A stretch of DNA of 64,000 bases from Rhizobium terrae (GTDB taxonomy: Bacteria > Pseudomonadota > Alphaproteobacteria > Rhizobiales > Rhizobiaceae), in the NCBI RefSeq assembly GCF_003425685.1, contig NZ_QJKM01000002.1, forward strand, positions 434,001 through 498,000. The letters are read 5' to 3'. A model generated the notes under the pieces. It was given only the letters and a program-made list of their open reading frames with translations, had not been told where the DNA came from and ran no database searches. The position numbers were made by a program, and so were the translations under genes. Below, piece by piece: positions 39,427-48,885 of this stretch; positions within the stretch are counted from its first letter, which is position 1, and every line of letters starts with the position of its first letter.

Positions 39427-40697
39427 TTGGACGAGCTCTCTTCTTTCAGCATTTCATCGATAGCATTCAACCGCGAACGACCAGTGTTGACATATGTCTG
39501 GAAGGCCGGATCGAATTTGGCAGCGGTGCCGGCCATCGGACTTTCCGTGGCGGGGGCAGGCCCAGCGATCTCATTTCTGGGCGGCGCGACTTGGGATTTC
39601 GCGCCTTCTGTATTGGTCAGCTTGACAGGCTTTTCTTGTGCGAAACTGTCGGCGGTTGGCCGGCTAACGACTTGCTCGGCAATGGCTTTTGCCGCCTGCC
39701 TGAGAGCGCGGTCGCGGGGCGTCAGCATCTCGTCTGGAACGTCGTCGATCGCCTGCACGGCGGTGTTGACGTCCTTGGTGGGAATGCCGGCCAGGCCGCC
39801 ATAGAGCCGCGCCAGCGCTTCCGGCGTCGGCGTTCCCTTGAGCGCTTCGGCCTTGCCGGACATCAGGCGGGCAAGATCGTTCTTGCCGGCGATAGCCGCT
39901 GAACGCGCGATGCGCAGGAAAATTTCGCGGCGCCTGTCGGCGTCCATGAATTCCAGCGCGCCATCGACGTCGTCCTCGGTTATCTCGCCGAAATGCCCGA
40001 CGACCAGCTGGACGAAGAAATCTGCGAACTGGCTTGCATAGGGCGAATGAATGAAACGCCGGGCATATTTGCGGGAATAGGAGAGCGCCGGGCCAACCAT
40101 GTTCGCATCGACCGTGATCGCCACCGAGCGGCGCAGCGCGGCCTCCTCGATAATGGTGCCTGGAGCCGTCAGCCGAGCCCAGTCGTAGGAGACCAGGGCA
40201 CTTTTCGGATCCTTCGCCACCGAAACGTTGCCGCTCACCAGCGCGAGATAGGGGCCGATCTTTTCGTCCTGATATTCCTTCGCCATGTCGCTCAGGGTCT
40301 TGGCGACCAGCGTGCCCTTGCCATTCAGATATTTCCTCAGCGCATCGGCAACGCGGTTGTCGAAGTGCCCGGCTATGTCGCGGGAGGCAAGATATTCCAG
40401 GGTCCCCGGATTGCCGCCACTCATCGCATAAACGAGCGCGGCATCGACGTTGCGCGGATCTTCGAAGACCGACGGATCTGCGGTTCTCAGCCGCTGATCG
40501 ATCGTCTCCAGCATGAAACGCTGCATTTCCGCTGCCGAATGGTCACCGCGGACGACAGAATCCTGCACGAACTGCAGGGAGCGAAGCATTGCGTAAGGCG
40601 CGAGATCGCCACGATCCTGGGCCAGCGCCGGATGCGCGGAAGCGGCCCCGAAAACGAGGCCGGCCATCAACAGGGACCGTATGCCCGCCAGCGCCAT
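39423..40697 (-). CDS. motC: Periplasmic motility protein MotC
   Basis: 424 aa with signal peptide (MAGLVFGAASAHPALA). MotC is a rhizobial periplasmic protein needed for motor function, thought to stabilise the MotB periplasmic domain with MotE as its chaperone. Recognised by order motB-motC-fliK and the helical repeat-like body (RDIAGHFDNRVADALRKYL). Begins 2 bp after motB. motE lies in the flgI-flgH operon of this window. Confidence 0.9.
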   Translation of the reverse strand: MALAGIRSLLMAGLVFGAASAHPALAQDRGDLAPYAMLRSLQFVQDSVVRGDHSAAEMQRFMLETIDQRLRTADPSVFEDPRNVDAALVYAMSGGNPGTLEYLASRDIAGHFDNRVADALRKYLNGKGTLVAKTLSDMAKEYQDEKIGPYLALVSGNVSVAKDPKSALVSYDWARLTAPGTIIEEAALRRSVAITVDANMVGPALSYSRKYARRFIHSPYASQFADFFVQLVVGHFGEITEDDVDGALEFMDADRRREIFLRIARSAAIAGKNDLARLMSGKAEALKGTPTPEALARLYGGLAGIPTKDVNTAVQAIDDVPDEMLTPRDRALRQAAKAIAEQVVSRPTADSFAQEKPVKLTNTEGAKSQVAPPRNEIAGPAPATESPMAGTAAKFDPAFQTYVNTGRSRLNAIDEMLKEESSSK

Positions 40698-40699
40698 GG

Positions 40700-42025
40700 T
40701 TATCCCTCGTCCGCCTGGAGCAGGATCTCGATGCGCCGGTTTGCCGACGCCAGCGGATCGTTCGGCACCTGCAGCCGCCTATCCGCGAAACCCGAGACCT
40801 GCTTGATGCGGCCTTCGAGCAGGCCGCCATGCACCAGCATGTAATAGGCGCTGTGGGCACGGGCCATCGAAAGCCGCCAGTTATCGTTTTCGGTGCCTTT
40901 GAACTGCCGGCCGTCGGTGTGGCCGCGCAGGACGACGCTGCCCTTGCGTTCTTTCAGGATCTGGCCGATCTTTTCCATGGCGAGCACCATTTCCCGCCGC
41001 GGCACCGCCGAGCCGATGTTGAACATCGCGTCATCGGCCTGATCCGAGATCGTCACGAGCAGACCGCCTTCGGCCGGCGTCACCACCAGGCCTTCGGCCA
41101 GCTTGCCGGCCACGCCGGAAATCTGCCGCTGGATCTCCTCGCGCAATTGCTCGGCGGCCTTCTGATCGGCCTTCGCACCGTCCTCGGGCTTCTGCCCGTT
41201 GAGGTTCGCCGCCTTGTCGGCCTGCTGACCGCCGGGAGGCGTCGGTTTGTCGAGCTGCGTCGGGTCGGGACGGGGCGTCGGAATGGCCATCGCGAGCTGG
41301 GCCGGCGTCAGGGGCGGCGGTTCGTTGGATTGCAGCTGCGTCTGCGCCTCGGTCGATCGCGGCATCTGCGACGACTGGTCCAGCTGCGCCAGCGGATCAT
41401 CGCTCGGGAGCGTCTTCACCGCCTGCTCGGGACCGCTTGCGCGCGCCACCTGCATCTGTTTGGTCCAGAAATCCGGATCGAACGGGTCGCGGTACGCCTG
41501 ACCGCCGTCCGCTCCCGTCGCCGGACCGGAATCGGCGGCGCCGCCCTCGCCCTTGGCGCTGACATTAGCCTGCTGCCCGACTTCCTGGGCGATCTCGGCG
41601 AGCACCGAATAGGGATTTTCGAAGAAATCGGCTTCGGAATAATTGGGCTCGTCGCCGGAGGTCGACGTCATGTCCTCGCCCGTTGCGGCGGCCGAACCTT
41701 GGACGTCGCCATCCGCCTTGACGCGCGATCGTTCGCCGTTTTCCTGGCCCTCGGCAGCATCCACGGGCTTTTCGAGGCCTTTTTCCGCCGGCGTTTCGTC
41801 GGAGAGCTTGATCGGATTGAAGTAGCTCGCCATCGAGGCCTTGGTTTCCTCGTTGGCGGCATTGACCAGCCACATCACGAGAAAGAAGGCCATCATCGCG
41901 GTCATGAAGTCGGCATAGGCGATCTTCCATGCACCGCCGTGATGGCCGTCGTCATGCCCACCGCCATGTTTCTTGACGATGATGACCTCGTTCTTGCCGT
42001 GGTGATGGTTCTCGCCCTCACTCAT
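40700..42025 (-). CDS. motB: Flagellar motor stator protein MotB
   Basis: 441 aa from the ATG at 42025, whose ATGA overlaps the stop of the upstream gene; this start is preferred over one 10 codons earlier. The cytoplasmic N-terminus is His-rich. The single span carries the proton-binding Asp39 in [20 protein letters not shown] long Pro/Gln-rich periplasmic linker precedes an OmpA-like peptidoglycan-binding domain ([27 protein letters not shown]). The partner motA is not in the window. Confidence 0.95.
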   Translation of the reverse strand: MSEGENHHHGKNEVIIVKKHGGGHDDGHHGGAWKIAYADFMTAMMAFFLVMWLVNAANEETKASMASYFNPIKLSDETPAEKGLEKPVDAAEGQENGERSRVKADGDVQGSAAATGEDMTSTSGDEPNYSEADFFENPYSVLAEIAQEVGQQANVSAKGEGGAADSGPATGADGGQAYRDPFDPDFWTKQMQVARASGPEQAVKTLPSDDPLAQLDQSSQMPRSTEAQTQLQSNEPPPLTPAQLAMAIPTPRPDPTQLDKPTPPGGQQADKAANLNGQKPEDGAKADQKAAEQLREEIQRQISGVAGKLAEGLVVTPAEGGLLVTISDQADDAMFNIGSAVPRREMVLAMEKIGQILKERKGSVVLRGHTDGRQFKGTENDNWRLSMARAHSAYYMLVHGGLLEGRIKQVSGFADRRLQVPNDPLASANRRIEILLQADEG

Positions 42026-42660
42026 CCCAGTACCTTCTTCAGACTCGCCGACCACGCCGACATGCGGGTCACAAGCGCTGTTTCACCGATGTCGACCGCG
42101 ATATCGAGGTCGGGGGCTTCGATATGGCGCAGGAGCGGAGTGGAGGCTCCAAGCGCGATTTTCAGCTTCTCGAACAGATGCAGCGGACCGCGCACCGTCA
42201 ACGTTCCCACATCACCTTCGAGGATCGCCGCACGAATGATGTCCGCCATGTCGGAGACGGCCTTCGCAACCAGCGCTTCGTCGACAAGCGGCGACAGAAT
42301 GCGCGCTGTCTGATCGCTGACCGCCTGAGCCGTCAATCCGGCAATCTCTTCGAGCCGGCCGGCAATGACAGCGGCAGCCTCGTTTTCATATTTCTCGCGA
42401 AGTGCTGCCAGCTCGCCGGAATGCGCCGCCAGAAGCGCCTGGCGCTCCTCATCGAAACGCTGCTGCAACTCCTCGGATGCCGCTTCGTGTCCCTTCGCAT
42501 AGGCTTCGGCGCGTTCCGCTTCGATGTCGACGGTCTGCTCGACCGCCGGCGGAAGCAGATCGTCATCGAAGCCGCCGCCGAAGGCGTCGGGCATCATCGG
42601 CATCGGAGCAGCCTCGGGTTCGCTGAAATCCTTCAGGTAGCGGGCAAGCGAAGCACTCAT
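42022..42660 (-). CDS. FliH-like flagellar protein upstream of motB
   Basis: 212 aa. Acidic Met/Pro-rich N-terminus, then a long charged coiled coil ([20 protein letters not shown] to about residue 110) and an alpha/beta C-terminal domain, [20 protein letters not shown]. This architecture resembles FliH/HrpE/YscL stators of the export ATPase. In S. meliloti an unnamed gene occupies the same place between the flagellins and motB. Identity as FliH is inference. Confidence 0.65.
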   Translation of the reverse strand: MSASLARYLKDFSEPEAAPMPMMPDAFGGGFDDDLLPPAVEQTVDIEAERAEAYAKGHEAASEELQQRFDEERQALLAAHSGELAALREKYENEAAAVIAGRLEEIAGLTAQAVSDQTARILSPLVDEALVAKAVSDMADIIRAAILEGDVGTLTVRGPLHLFEKLKIALGASTPLLRHIEAPDLDIAVDIGETALVTRMSAWSASLKKVLG

Positions 42661-42903
42661 CGGAGAGCTCCCTGCCCCGCCACAGCCGTCCGCGCGGAGT
42701 TCTTCATGAACCCGCCGAAGGCGCGAAATTTCGCCGCTGCCATCATCGCATCATCCCGATAAGGTTGCCATTTTCATTCGTCTCGAGGCGATCGGATCAA
42801 TATTCGCCCGACTGCAATGGAACGGTAGGAAGTCAAACTTGTGCGAGGATGAAGATGCCGCATCGCATCACGTGCACAGGTTTGGCAGGAGTCCTGACGC
42901 GGT

Positions 42904-42919
42904 GGCCGGACGCCCGGCC
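42904..42919. terminator. Weak GC stem downstream of the fourth flagellin
   Basis: GGCCGG-ACGC-CCGGCC forms a perfect 6-bp stem about 30 bp after the flagellin stop. No T tract follows, so it may be only part of a terminator or a processing hairpin. The rest of 42661-42947 shows no gene and should contain the promoter for the FliH-like/motB operon. Confidence 0.3.
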
Positions 42920-42947
42920 CCGCCGCGCGATCGAAAGCCTCGGCTTA

Positions 42948-44234
42948 CTATTGCCGGAAGAGCTGAAGGATGTTTTCCGCGTTGGTGTTGGCGATCTGCA
43001 GCGACTGGATGCCGAGCTGCTGCTGCGTCTGGAGCGCCTTCAGCCGCGTCGATTCCTCGTTCATGTCCGCGTCGACCAGGCGACCGACGCCCTTGTCGAT
43101 GACGTCCGTCAGCGAAGCGACGAAATTTTCCTGGAGATCGATGCGCTTCTGGATGGAACCGAGGCTGGACGCGGCGCTGGTCATCGCCATGAGCTGCTTG
43201 TCGAGGAACCGTTCCAGCATATCCAGGACCGCCTCGTTGTTCGGTGCGGAACCCGGAACCATGGTGTTCATCTTCGTAGCGAGATCATCCAGCTTGTCGA
43301 TATCGAACGTCGTGACGGAGATACCCAGCTTTCGATTGTCGAGATTGTTGGCCGCATTAACCACATAGTAATATTTCGTCGCACCGACCTGATGTACGGG
43401 CGTCGTCACGGCGGGCGCCGTTGCGGGGTCAGTCGTCGTGACCTGCACCCACTCGCCCTCGAGCGCCTGCAGGTAGAAATTGCCGCCGACCTGGTAGATG
43501 CGGGCGTCTGCCGCGTTCGCATCGGTGCCGAGGGCCGTCAGCTGGCTCTGGCTCAGGAACGAAACGGCGTACGAGGCCTCCGTCGAACCGTTCGTACCGT
43601 TCGTGGTCGTGGCGGTCACGGCCGTCTCGTTCTCCGCGACGAACTCCACCGAGGAGTCGAGAATGCCGAGATTGCCGCCATTGAGGTCGAAGAGGACTGT
43701 CTTGGAATCCAGCTTATAGTCAACGGTCTTGACGGCGACCTCGCCCGAGGCGGTTCGCGTGAACGAGGCGACGACCTGCTTGGTGACGGGACGTTCCTGG
43801 GCATTGGTGCCACCGTCGCTGATATAATCCTGCAGCCAGTTTTCGCCGGAGAAGGTCGCTGAATCCGAAATGCTCTTCAGCTGTTCCTGGAGCTGGGCTA
43901 TTTCTTCCTGGATCTTGTTGCGGTTGGCGCCGACGCCATAGGCGGCAACGATCTTCGACTTGATCTCCATGACCGTGTCGATGGCGCTTTCCATCGCGGT
44001 ATAGGCGGTATCGACCTTCGCGGCGCCGAGGCCGAGAGCGTCCTGGATCGTCGAAAGGGCGTGATTGTCCGAACGCATCGTCGTGGCGATCGACCAATAA
44101 GCGGCATTGTCGGCGGCAGTCTGGACACGCATGCCCGAGGAAACGCGCGCCTGCGTCGTTTCCATATCGCGGTCGATCGAACGCAAAGTCTGCAGCGCCG
44201 CCATAGCGGCAATATTTGTAAGAATACTGGTCAT
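42948..44234 (-). CDS. Flagellin (fourth in the array, divergent copy)
   Basis: 428 aa filament subunit. The terminal D0/D1 domains are those of its neighbours (AAYWSIATTMRSDN, ALQTQQQLGIQSLQIANTNA), while the central surface domain differs strongly, with Thr/Asn-rich stretches (TAVTATTTNGTNG). The leader lacks the TGTCCC/GGGACA stem of the others; instead CGGTCAA and TTGACCG pair just upstream of the ribosome site. In the S. meliloti order (flaA-flaB-flaD-flaC) it would be flaC; the name is not certain here. Confidence 0.93.
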   Translation of the reverse strand: MTSILTNIAAMAALQTLRSIDRDMETTQARVSSGMRVQTAADNAAYWSIATTMRSDNHALSTIQDALGLGAAKVDTAYTAMESAIDTVMEIKSKIVAAYGVGANRNKIQEEIAQLQEQLKSISDSATFSGENWLQDYISDGGTNAQERPVTKQVVASFTRTASGEVAVKTVDYKLDSKTVLFDLNGGNLGILDSSVEFVAENETAVTATTTNGTNGSTEASYAVSFLSQSQLTALGTDANAADARIYQVGGNFYLQALEGEWVQVTTTDPATAPAVTTPVHQVGATKYYYVVNAANNLDNRKLGISVTTFDIDKLDDLATKMNTMVPGSAPNNEAVLDMLERFLDKQLMAMTSAASSLGSIQKRIDLQENFVASLTDVIDKGVGRLVDADMNEESTRLKALQTQQQLGIQSLQIANTNAENILQLFRQ

Positions 44235-44561
44235 TGGCCGTGCCTTCGGTCAAATAATCTGAAGAATCCGGAGTTGTTGACCGGAAACGACCAGAGGCAT
44301 CATGCTTACCGCCCCAATGCATCCAGGATGCCGGCGGCCTGTCGTTCTTAACAAATCGTTAACGCGACAGTTATCAAAGGCAGTTACGGATTGGCAAGAC
44401 GTTAATGGGGCCTTAACGGCAAGATACGGTAATCGTGCAGGTTTCGCGCAAGCCACGGCACAACAACGAAAAACCGCGCCTCTTTCGAGACGCGGTTTTC
44501 TTTCCTGAATATTGCTGTCGTGTCAGAGCGGGGACGAACCCGCTCTAGCCAACGGGCCCGC
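44235..44561. other. Intergenic region between third and fourth flagellin genes
   Basis: 327 bp with no gene. It contains, from the - strand viewpoint, the terminator of the upstream flagellin near 44470-44499 and then the promoter and leader of the fourth flagellin, including the CGGTCAA/TTGACCG stem at about 44247-44285. It is AT-richer than the surrounding genes. Confidence 0.6.
44470..44499 (-). terminator. Terminator of the third flagellin gene
   Basis: AAAACCGCG and CGCGGTTTT arms close a short loop; both sides carry A/T tracts, so on the - strand the stem ends in a T run. Sits about 60 bp after the stop at 44562. Confidence 0.8.
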
Positions 44562-45836
44562 TTACTGACGGAAAAGCGACAGAATATTCTCGGAATTGGT
44601 GTTGGCGATCGAAAGCGCCTGGATGCCCAGCTGCTGCTGCGTCTGGAGCGCCTTCAGCCTCGTCGATTCCTCGTTCATGTCCGCATCGACCAGCCGGCCG
44701 ATACCGCTGTCGATCGAGTCGGTCAGCTTGGAGACGAAGTTTTCCTGCATGTCGATGCGCATCGAAATCGAGCCGAGCTTCGACGTCGAGCTGATCAGCC
44801 CTTCGAGTTGCTGGTCCACGAAGGAGATCAGCGCATCCATGAGCTGCGAGTCGGTGACGTTGGTGCCGTCACCCATGCCCAGGTTCTTCGTACCGCCGGT
44901 CTTTCGGTAGTCGTCGAGCTTGGTGATGTCGAGTTCGGAGACCGAAACGCCGTTGGTCAACGTGATGGAGGCGTTGGTTGCAAGCAGTGCAGCGGTGCTG
45001 ATCTGATATTCCTTGGCGGCGGTGGAGTAGCTGACGTCGATGAACGCGCCGCCGACCTTGCTGAGATAGGCACCCGAAGAACCTTCGGTGAAGTTGCCGA
45101 GCGTATCACCCTTGATCCAGATGTTGCCGCCGATCTCCTTGTAGACAGCGGTCGTGTCGACCATGGCCGAGGTGTTGACCCTGGCGTAGCGATCGGCGCC
45201 GGAACTGTCCTGAACCTGACGGTAGCCCTTGATCATGTTGGCGTCGAGAAGGCCGGCGTCACCGCCCGAAAGGTCGAAGAGAACCGTATTTTCGTCGAGC
45301 TTGATCGGGATCGGCTGGACGGACACGTTGCCGTTGGCATCGCGAAGGAAGGAACCGATAACCTGCTTCATCAGCGGCTCGCCGGCATAGATTTCGCCGG
45401 TCGTCGCATGGGTACGGCCGCCGATATCGGCCTGCAGCCAGTTTTCGCCGGAGAACGAAGCGGAAGAAGCGATGCTCTTCAGCTGGCTCTGCAGCTGGGT
45501 GATTTCTTCCTGGATCTTGGCCTTGTCGACGCCGGCTTCGGAAGCGGCGACGAGCTTGTTCTTGATTTCGGTGACGACGTCGACAACCGATTCCATGGCG
45601 GCGTAGGCGGTATCGACCTTGGCGGCGCCGAGGCCGAGGGCGTCCTGGACGGCCGAGAGGGCGCCGTTGTCGGAACGCATCGTGGTCGCGATCGACCAAT
45701 AGGCGGCATTGTCGGAAGCGGTGCCGACGCGAAGGCCGGTGGAAACGCGCTTCTGTGCATTTTCGAGATCGGAACCCACCGAGCGGAGGGTCTGGAGAGC
45801 AGCCATGGCTGCGATATTGGTCAGGATGCTGGTCAT
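44562..45836 (-). CDS. Flagellin (third in the array)
   Basis: 424 aa from the ATG at 45836, preceded by AAGGGG 7 bases upstream; an earlier in-frame ATG would cover the leader hairpin. Conserved D0/D1 ends (MTSILTNIAAMAALQTLRSV, AIQSL-type LGIQALSIANTNSENILSLF) surround a variable Ser/Thr-rich middle that could accept O-linked sugars. Corresponds by order to flaD of S. meliloti. Confidence 0.95.
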   Translation of the reverse strand: MTSILTNIAAMAALQTLRSVGSDLENAQKRVSTGLRVGTASDNAAYWSIATTMRSDNGALSAVQDALGLGAAKVDTAYAAMESVVDVVTEIKNKLVAASEAGVDKAKIQEEITQLQSQLKSIASSASFSGENWLQADIGGRTHATTGEIYAGEPLMKQVIGSFLRDANGNVSVQPIPIKLDENTVLFDLSGGDAGLLDANMIKGYRQVQDSSGADRYARVNTSAMVDTTAVYKEIGGNIWIKGDTLGNFTEGSSGAYLSKVGGAFIDVSYSTAAKEYQISTAALLATNASITLTNGVSVSELDITKLDDYRKTGGTKNLGMGDGTNVTDSQLMDALISFVDQQLEGLISSTSKLGSISMRIDMQENFVSKLTDSIDSGIGRLVDADMNEESTRLKALQTQQQLGIQALSIANTNSENILSLFRQ

Positions 45837-45841
45837 TTGAG

Positions 45842-45871
45842 TGCCCCTTGATTGGCTAGATGAAAGGGACA
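45842..45871 (-). promoter_or_regulatory. Flagellin leader hairpin covering the Shine-Dalgarno site
   Basis: On the - strand TGTCCCTT (45871-45864) can pair with AAGGGGCA (45849-45842) across a 14-base loop, with one G-U pair. The second arm is the ribosome-binding sequence of the third flagellin. The same arrangement recurs in front of two other flagellins. A role in translation control, possibly by FlbT, is inference. Confidence 0.5.
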
Positions 45872-46030
45872 TTCCGGGATTTCACCGGTGAACGATGGCT
45901 TGGGCCTTGATGCCTATTAACCTCTTCTTCGTCTTGGTTAACCCATCGTTTCGATGACCCCATTTAGGAGACAAATGGTTAACAAAGGTTAAACCGCTTT
46001 TACCAAAGTTAACAAAAAATCGACGCGCAC

Positions 46031-46065
46031 AAAAAAACCGCGCCCCGGAGGGCGCGGCCTTTTTC
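46031..46065 (-). terminator. Terminator of the second flagellin gene
   Basis: CCGCGCC (46038-46044) and GGCGCGG (46051-46057) form a 7-bp stem; read on the - strand it is followed by seven T. Located about 20 bp after the flagellin stop. Confidence 0.88.
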
Positions 46066-46084
46066 GATGACTGTCTTTTCCGGA

Positions 46085-47356
46085 TTAACGGAAGAGCGAC
46101 AGGATGTTCTGCGAGTCGGAGTTCGCGATCGAGAGCGACTGGATCGCCAGCTGCTGCTGGGTCTGCAGGGCCTTCAGCTTCGTGGACTCTTCGTTCATTT
46201 CCGCATCGACCAGGCGGCCCACACCGCTGTCGATCGAGTCGGACAGCTTGTTGACGAAGTCTTCCTGCATGTTGATGCGCATGGAGACCGAGCCGAGCTT
46301 GGCGGCGGCGCTGGTCATCTTCTCGAGCTGGCCGTCGACGAAGGAGATCAGGTAGTCCATGAGCTGGTCGTCGGTGACGTTCGTGCCGTCGCCCATGCCC
46401 AGGTTCTTCGCACCACCGGTCTTGCGGTAGTCGTCGAGCTTGGAGATGTCGAGTTCGGAGACCGAAACGCCGGTTGCCAGCGTGATGGTGGCGTTGGTGG
46501 CGAGCAGAGCAGCGGTGCTGATCTGGTATTCCTTGGCGCCGGTCGAGTAGACGGCATCAACATAGCCGCCGCCGACCTTGACCAGGTACGAACCGGTCGA
46601 ACCTTCGGTGAAGTTGCCGAGGGTGTCGCCCTTGATCCAGATATCGCCGCCGATATCCTTGTAGACAGCGGTCGTGTCGTTCCTGGCCGAGGTGTTGACG
46701 CGGGCATAACGGTCGATACCCGAGGTATCCTTGACAGCGCGGACGCCCTTGGCGGCGTTGGCGTCGAGGATACCGGCGTCACCGCCGGAAAGGTCGAACA
46801 GAACGTTGCTTTCGTCGAGCTTGACGGTAACGGTGCGGATGGCAACGTTGCCCTGTGCGTCGCGGGTGAAGGAACCGACGATCTGCTTGGTGATGGCGTC
46901 GCCAGCAACAGCGAGGTAGGCGTTGGAGTCCTGCTTGCCGCCGATGTCGGCCTGCAGCCAGTTTTCACCGGAGAACGAAGCGGAGGAAGCAACGCTCTTC
47001 AGCTGGTTCTGCAGCTGGGTGATTTCTTCCTGGATCTTCGCCTTGTCGACGCCGGCTTCGGAGGCGGCAACGAGCTTGTTCTTGATTTCCTGAACGACGT
47101 CGATAGCCGATTCCATGGCGGAGTAGGCAGTATCGACCTTCGCGGCGCCGAGGCCGAGAGCGTCCTGAACGGCAGAGAGGGCGCCGTTGTCCGAACGCAT
47201 CGTGGTCGCGATCGACCAGTAGGCGGCGTTGTCGGAAGCAGAGCCGACGCGCAGGCCGGACGAAACGTGAGCCTGGGTCTTCTCCATATCGGAGCCGAGC
47301 TGACGCAGGGTCTGGAGCGCAGACATAGCTGCGATATTGGTGAGAATGCTAGTCAT
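46085..47356 (-). CDS. flaB: Flagellin (second in the array)
   Basis: 423 aa. Very close to the first flagellin: the last ~114 bp of the two genes are identical, as are long blocks of the central region (for example KQDSNAYLAVAGDAITKQIV). AAGGGG precedes ATG by 10 bases within a candidate hairpin. Named flaB only by its position after the first gene. Confidence 0.95.
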   Translation of the reverse strand: MTSILTNIAAMSALQTLRQLGSDMEKTQAHVSSGLRVGSASDNAAYWSIATTMRSDNGALSAVQDALGLGAAKVDTAYSAMESAIDVVQEIKNKLVAASEAGVDKAKIQEEITQLQNQLKSVASSASFSGENWLQADIGGKQDSNAYLAVAGDAITKQIVGSFTRDAQGNVAIRTVTVKLDESNVLFDLSGGDAGILDANAAKGVRAVKDTSGIDRYARVNTSARNDTTAVYKDIGGDIWIKGDTLGNFTEGSTGSYLVKVGGGYVDAVYSTGAKEYQISTAALLATNATITLATGVSVSELDISKLDDYRKTGGAKNLGMGDGTNVTDDQLMDYLISFVDGQLEKMTSAAAKLGSVSMRINMQEDFVNKLSDSIDSGVGRLVDAEMNEESTKLKALQTQQQLAIQSLSIANSDSQNILSLFR

Positions 47357-47364
47357 TGTTTAGG

Positions 47365-47397
47365 TGCCCCTTGAGTGGCTGATTACGAAAAGGGACA
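47365..47397 (-). promoter_or_regulatory. Flagellin leader hairpin covering the Shine-Dalgarno site
   Basis: TGTCCCTT (47397-47390 on the - strand) pairs with AAGGGGCA (47372-47365), loop 17 bases, one G-U pair. The sequence just upstream (CCCGGAA) is also shared with the third flagellin leader, so the whole leader is conserved rather than only the ribosome site. Confidence 0.5.
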
Positions 47398-47530
47398 TTC
47401 CGGGTCACACCGGGAACGGCGCACAGCGTCATGCTTGCTAACCAGTTAATTTGTTTGGTTAACTCGCCGTTTCGATGGCTCTAGGTAACCTCAATATGGT
47501 TAATGAACATTGAAGCGAATTCGAAAAATA

Positions 47531-47566
47531 TAAAGGCCGCGTCCGAATTCGGACGCGGCCTCTTTT
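47531..47566 (-). terminator. Terminator of the first flagellin gene
   Basis: GGCCGCGTCCGAATTCGGACGCGGCC-type perfect palindrome at 47535-47560 (26 bases, given here as arms GGCCGCGTCCG and CGGACGCGGCC), flanked by short A/T tracts. Lies about 50 bp after the stop at 47614. Confidence 0.82.
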
Positions 47567-47613
47567 GGAGCTCCGTGGCGCGGTCAGCCTCCGCGCCATT
47601 TCGCCTGTTTCGA

Positions 47614-48885
47614 TTAACGGAAGAGCGACAGGATGTTCTGCGAGTCGGAGTTCGCGATCGAGAGCGACTGGATCGCCAGCTGCTGCTGGGTCTGCAGGGC
47701 CTTCAGCTTCGTGGACTCTTCGTTCATGTCGGCGTCAACCAGTCGGCCCACACCGCGATCAAGCGAGTCGGACAGCTTGTTGACGAAGTCTTCCTGCATG
47801 TTGATGCGGCTCGATACGGCACCGAGCTTTGCAGCTGCGCTGGTCATCTTGTCGAGCTGCTGATCAACGAAGGAGGTCAGAGCGGCGATCAGCTGATCGT
47901 CGGTGACGTTCGTGCCGTCGCCCATGCCCAGGTTCTTCGCACCACCGGTCTTGCGGTAGTCGTCGAGCTTGGTGATGTCGAGTTCGGAGACCGAAACGCC
48001 GGTTGCCAGCGTGATGGTGGCGTTGGTGGCCATCAGAGCAGCCGTGGAGACCTGGTATTCCTTGGCGCCGGTCGAGTAGACGGCGTCAATGAATGCACCG
48101 CCGACCTTCATCAGATAGTTGCCGGTCGAACCTTCGGTGAAGTTGCCCTGGGTGTCGCCCTTGATCCAGATATCGCCGCCGATTTCCTTGTAGACAGCGG
48201 TCGTGTCGTTCATGGCCGAGGTGTTGACGCGGGCATAACGATCGAGACCCGAGGTGTCCTTGACGGCACGTGCGCCCTTGGCGATGCTGGCGTCGAGCAG
48301 ACCGGCGTCACCGCCGGAAAGGTCGAACAGAACGTTCGTCTGGTCGAGCTTGACGGTAACCGTCTGGATCGAAACGTTGCCCTGAGCGTCGCGGGTGAAG
48401 GAACCGACGATCTGCTTGGTGATCGCGTCGCCAGCAACAGCGAGGTAGGCGTTGGAGTCCTGCTTGCCGCCGATGTCGGCCTGCAGCCAGTTTTCGCCCG
48501 AGAACGAAGCGGAAGAGGAGATGCTCTTCAGCTGGTTCTGCAGCTGGGAGATTTCTTCCTGGATCTTCGACTTGTCGGCAGAGGATTCGCCGGCGGTTAC
48601 GAGCTTGTTCTTGATTTCCTGAACAACGTCGATGGCTGCCTGCATACCGGAGTAAGCGGTGTCGACCTTGGCAGCGCCGAGGCCCATGGCGTCCTGAACG
48701 GACGAGAGAGCGGCGTTGTCGGAACGCATCGTGGTCGCGATCGACCAGTAGGCGGCGTTGTCGGAAGCAGAGCCAACGCGCATGCCCGAGGAGATGCGGT
48801 CCTGGGTCGTTTCCATCTGGCTGCCGATCGAACGGAGCGTCTGGAGAGCGGCCATTGCGTTGATGTTGGTAAGAACGCTAGTCAT
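47614..48885 (-). CDS. flaA: Flagellin (first, promoter-proximal in the array)
   Basis: 423 aa from the ATG at 48885 (AAAGGGA 10 bases upstream). N-terminal MTSVLTNINAMAALQTLRSI and C-terminal LKALQTQQQLAIQSLSIANS form the filament core, and the middle is Ser/Thr-rich. The neighbouring divergent gene is an OGT-like glycosyltransferase, which suggests surface O-glycosylation. flaA is assigned by order relative to S. meliloti. Confidence 0.95.
   Translation of the reverse strand: MTSVLTNINAMAALQTLRSIGSQMETTQDRISSGMRVGSASDNAAYWSIATTMRSDNAALSSVQDAMGLGAAKVDTAYSGMQAAIDVVQEIKNKLVTAGESSADKSKIQEEISQLQNQLKSISSSASFSGENWLQADIGGKQDSNAYLAVAGDAITKQIVGSFTRDAQGNVSIQTVTVKLDQTNVLFDLSGGDAGLLDASIAKGARAVKDTSGLDRYARVNTSAMNDTTAVYKEIGGDIWIKGDTQGNFTEGSTGNYLMKVGGAFIDAVYSTGAKEYQVSTAALMATNATITLATGVSVSELDITKLDDYRKTGGAKNLGMGDGTNVTDDQLIAALTSFVDQQLDKMTSAAAKLGAVSSRINMQEDFVNKLSDSLDRGVGRLVDADMNEESTKLKALQTQQQLAIQSLSIANSDSQNILSLFR

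Noticed and set aside
42948..48885. CRISPR-like repetition in the flagellin array
   Set aside because: The repeats are whole homologous coding genes over 1.2 kb each, not short spaced repeats.
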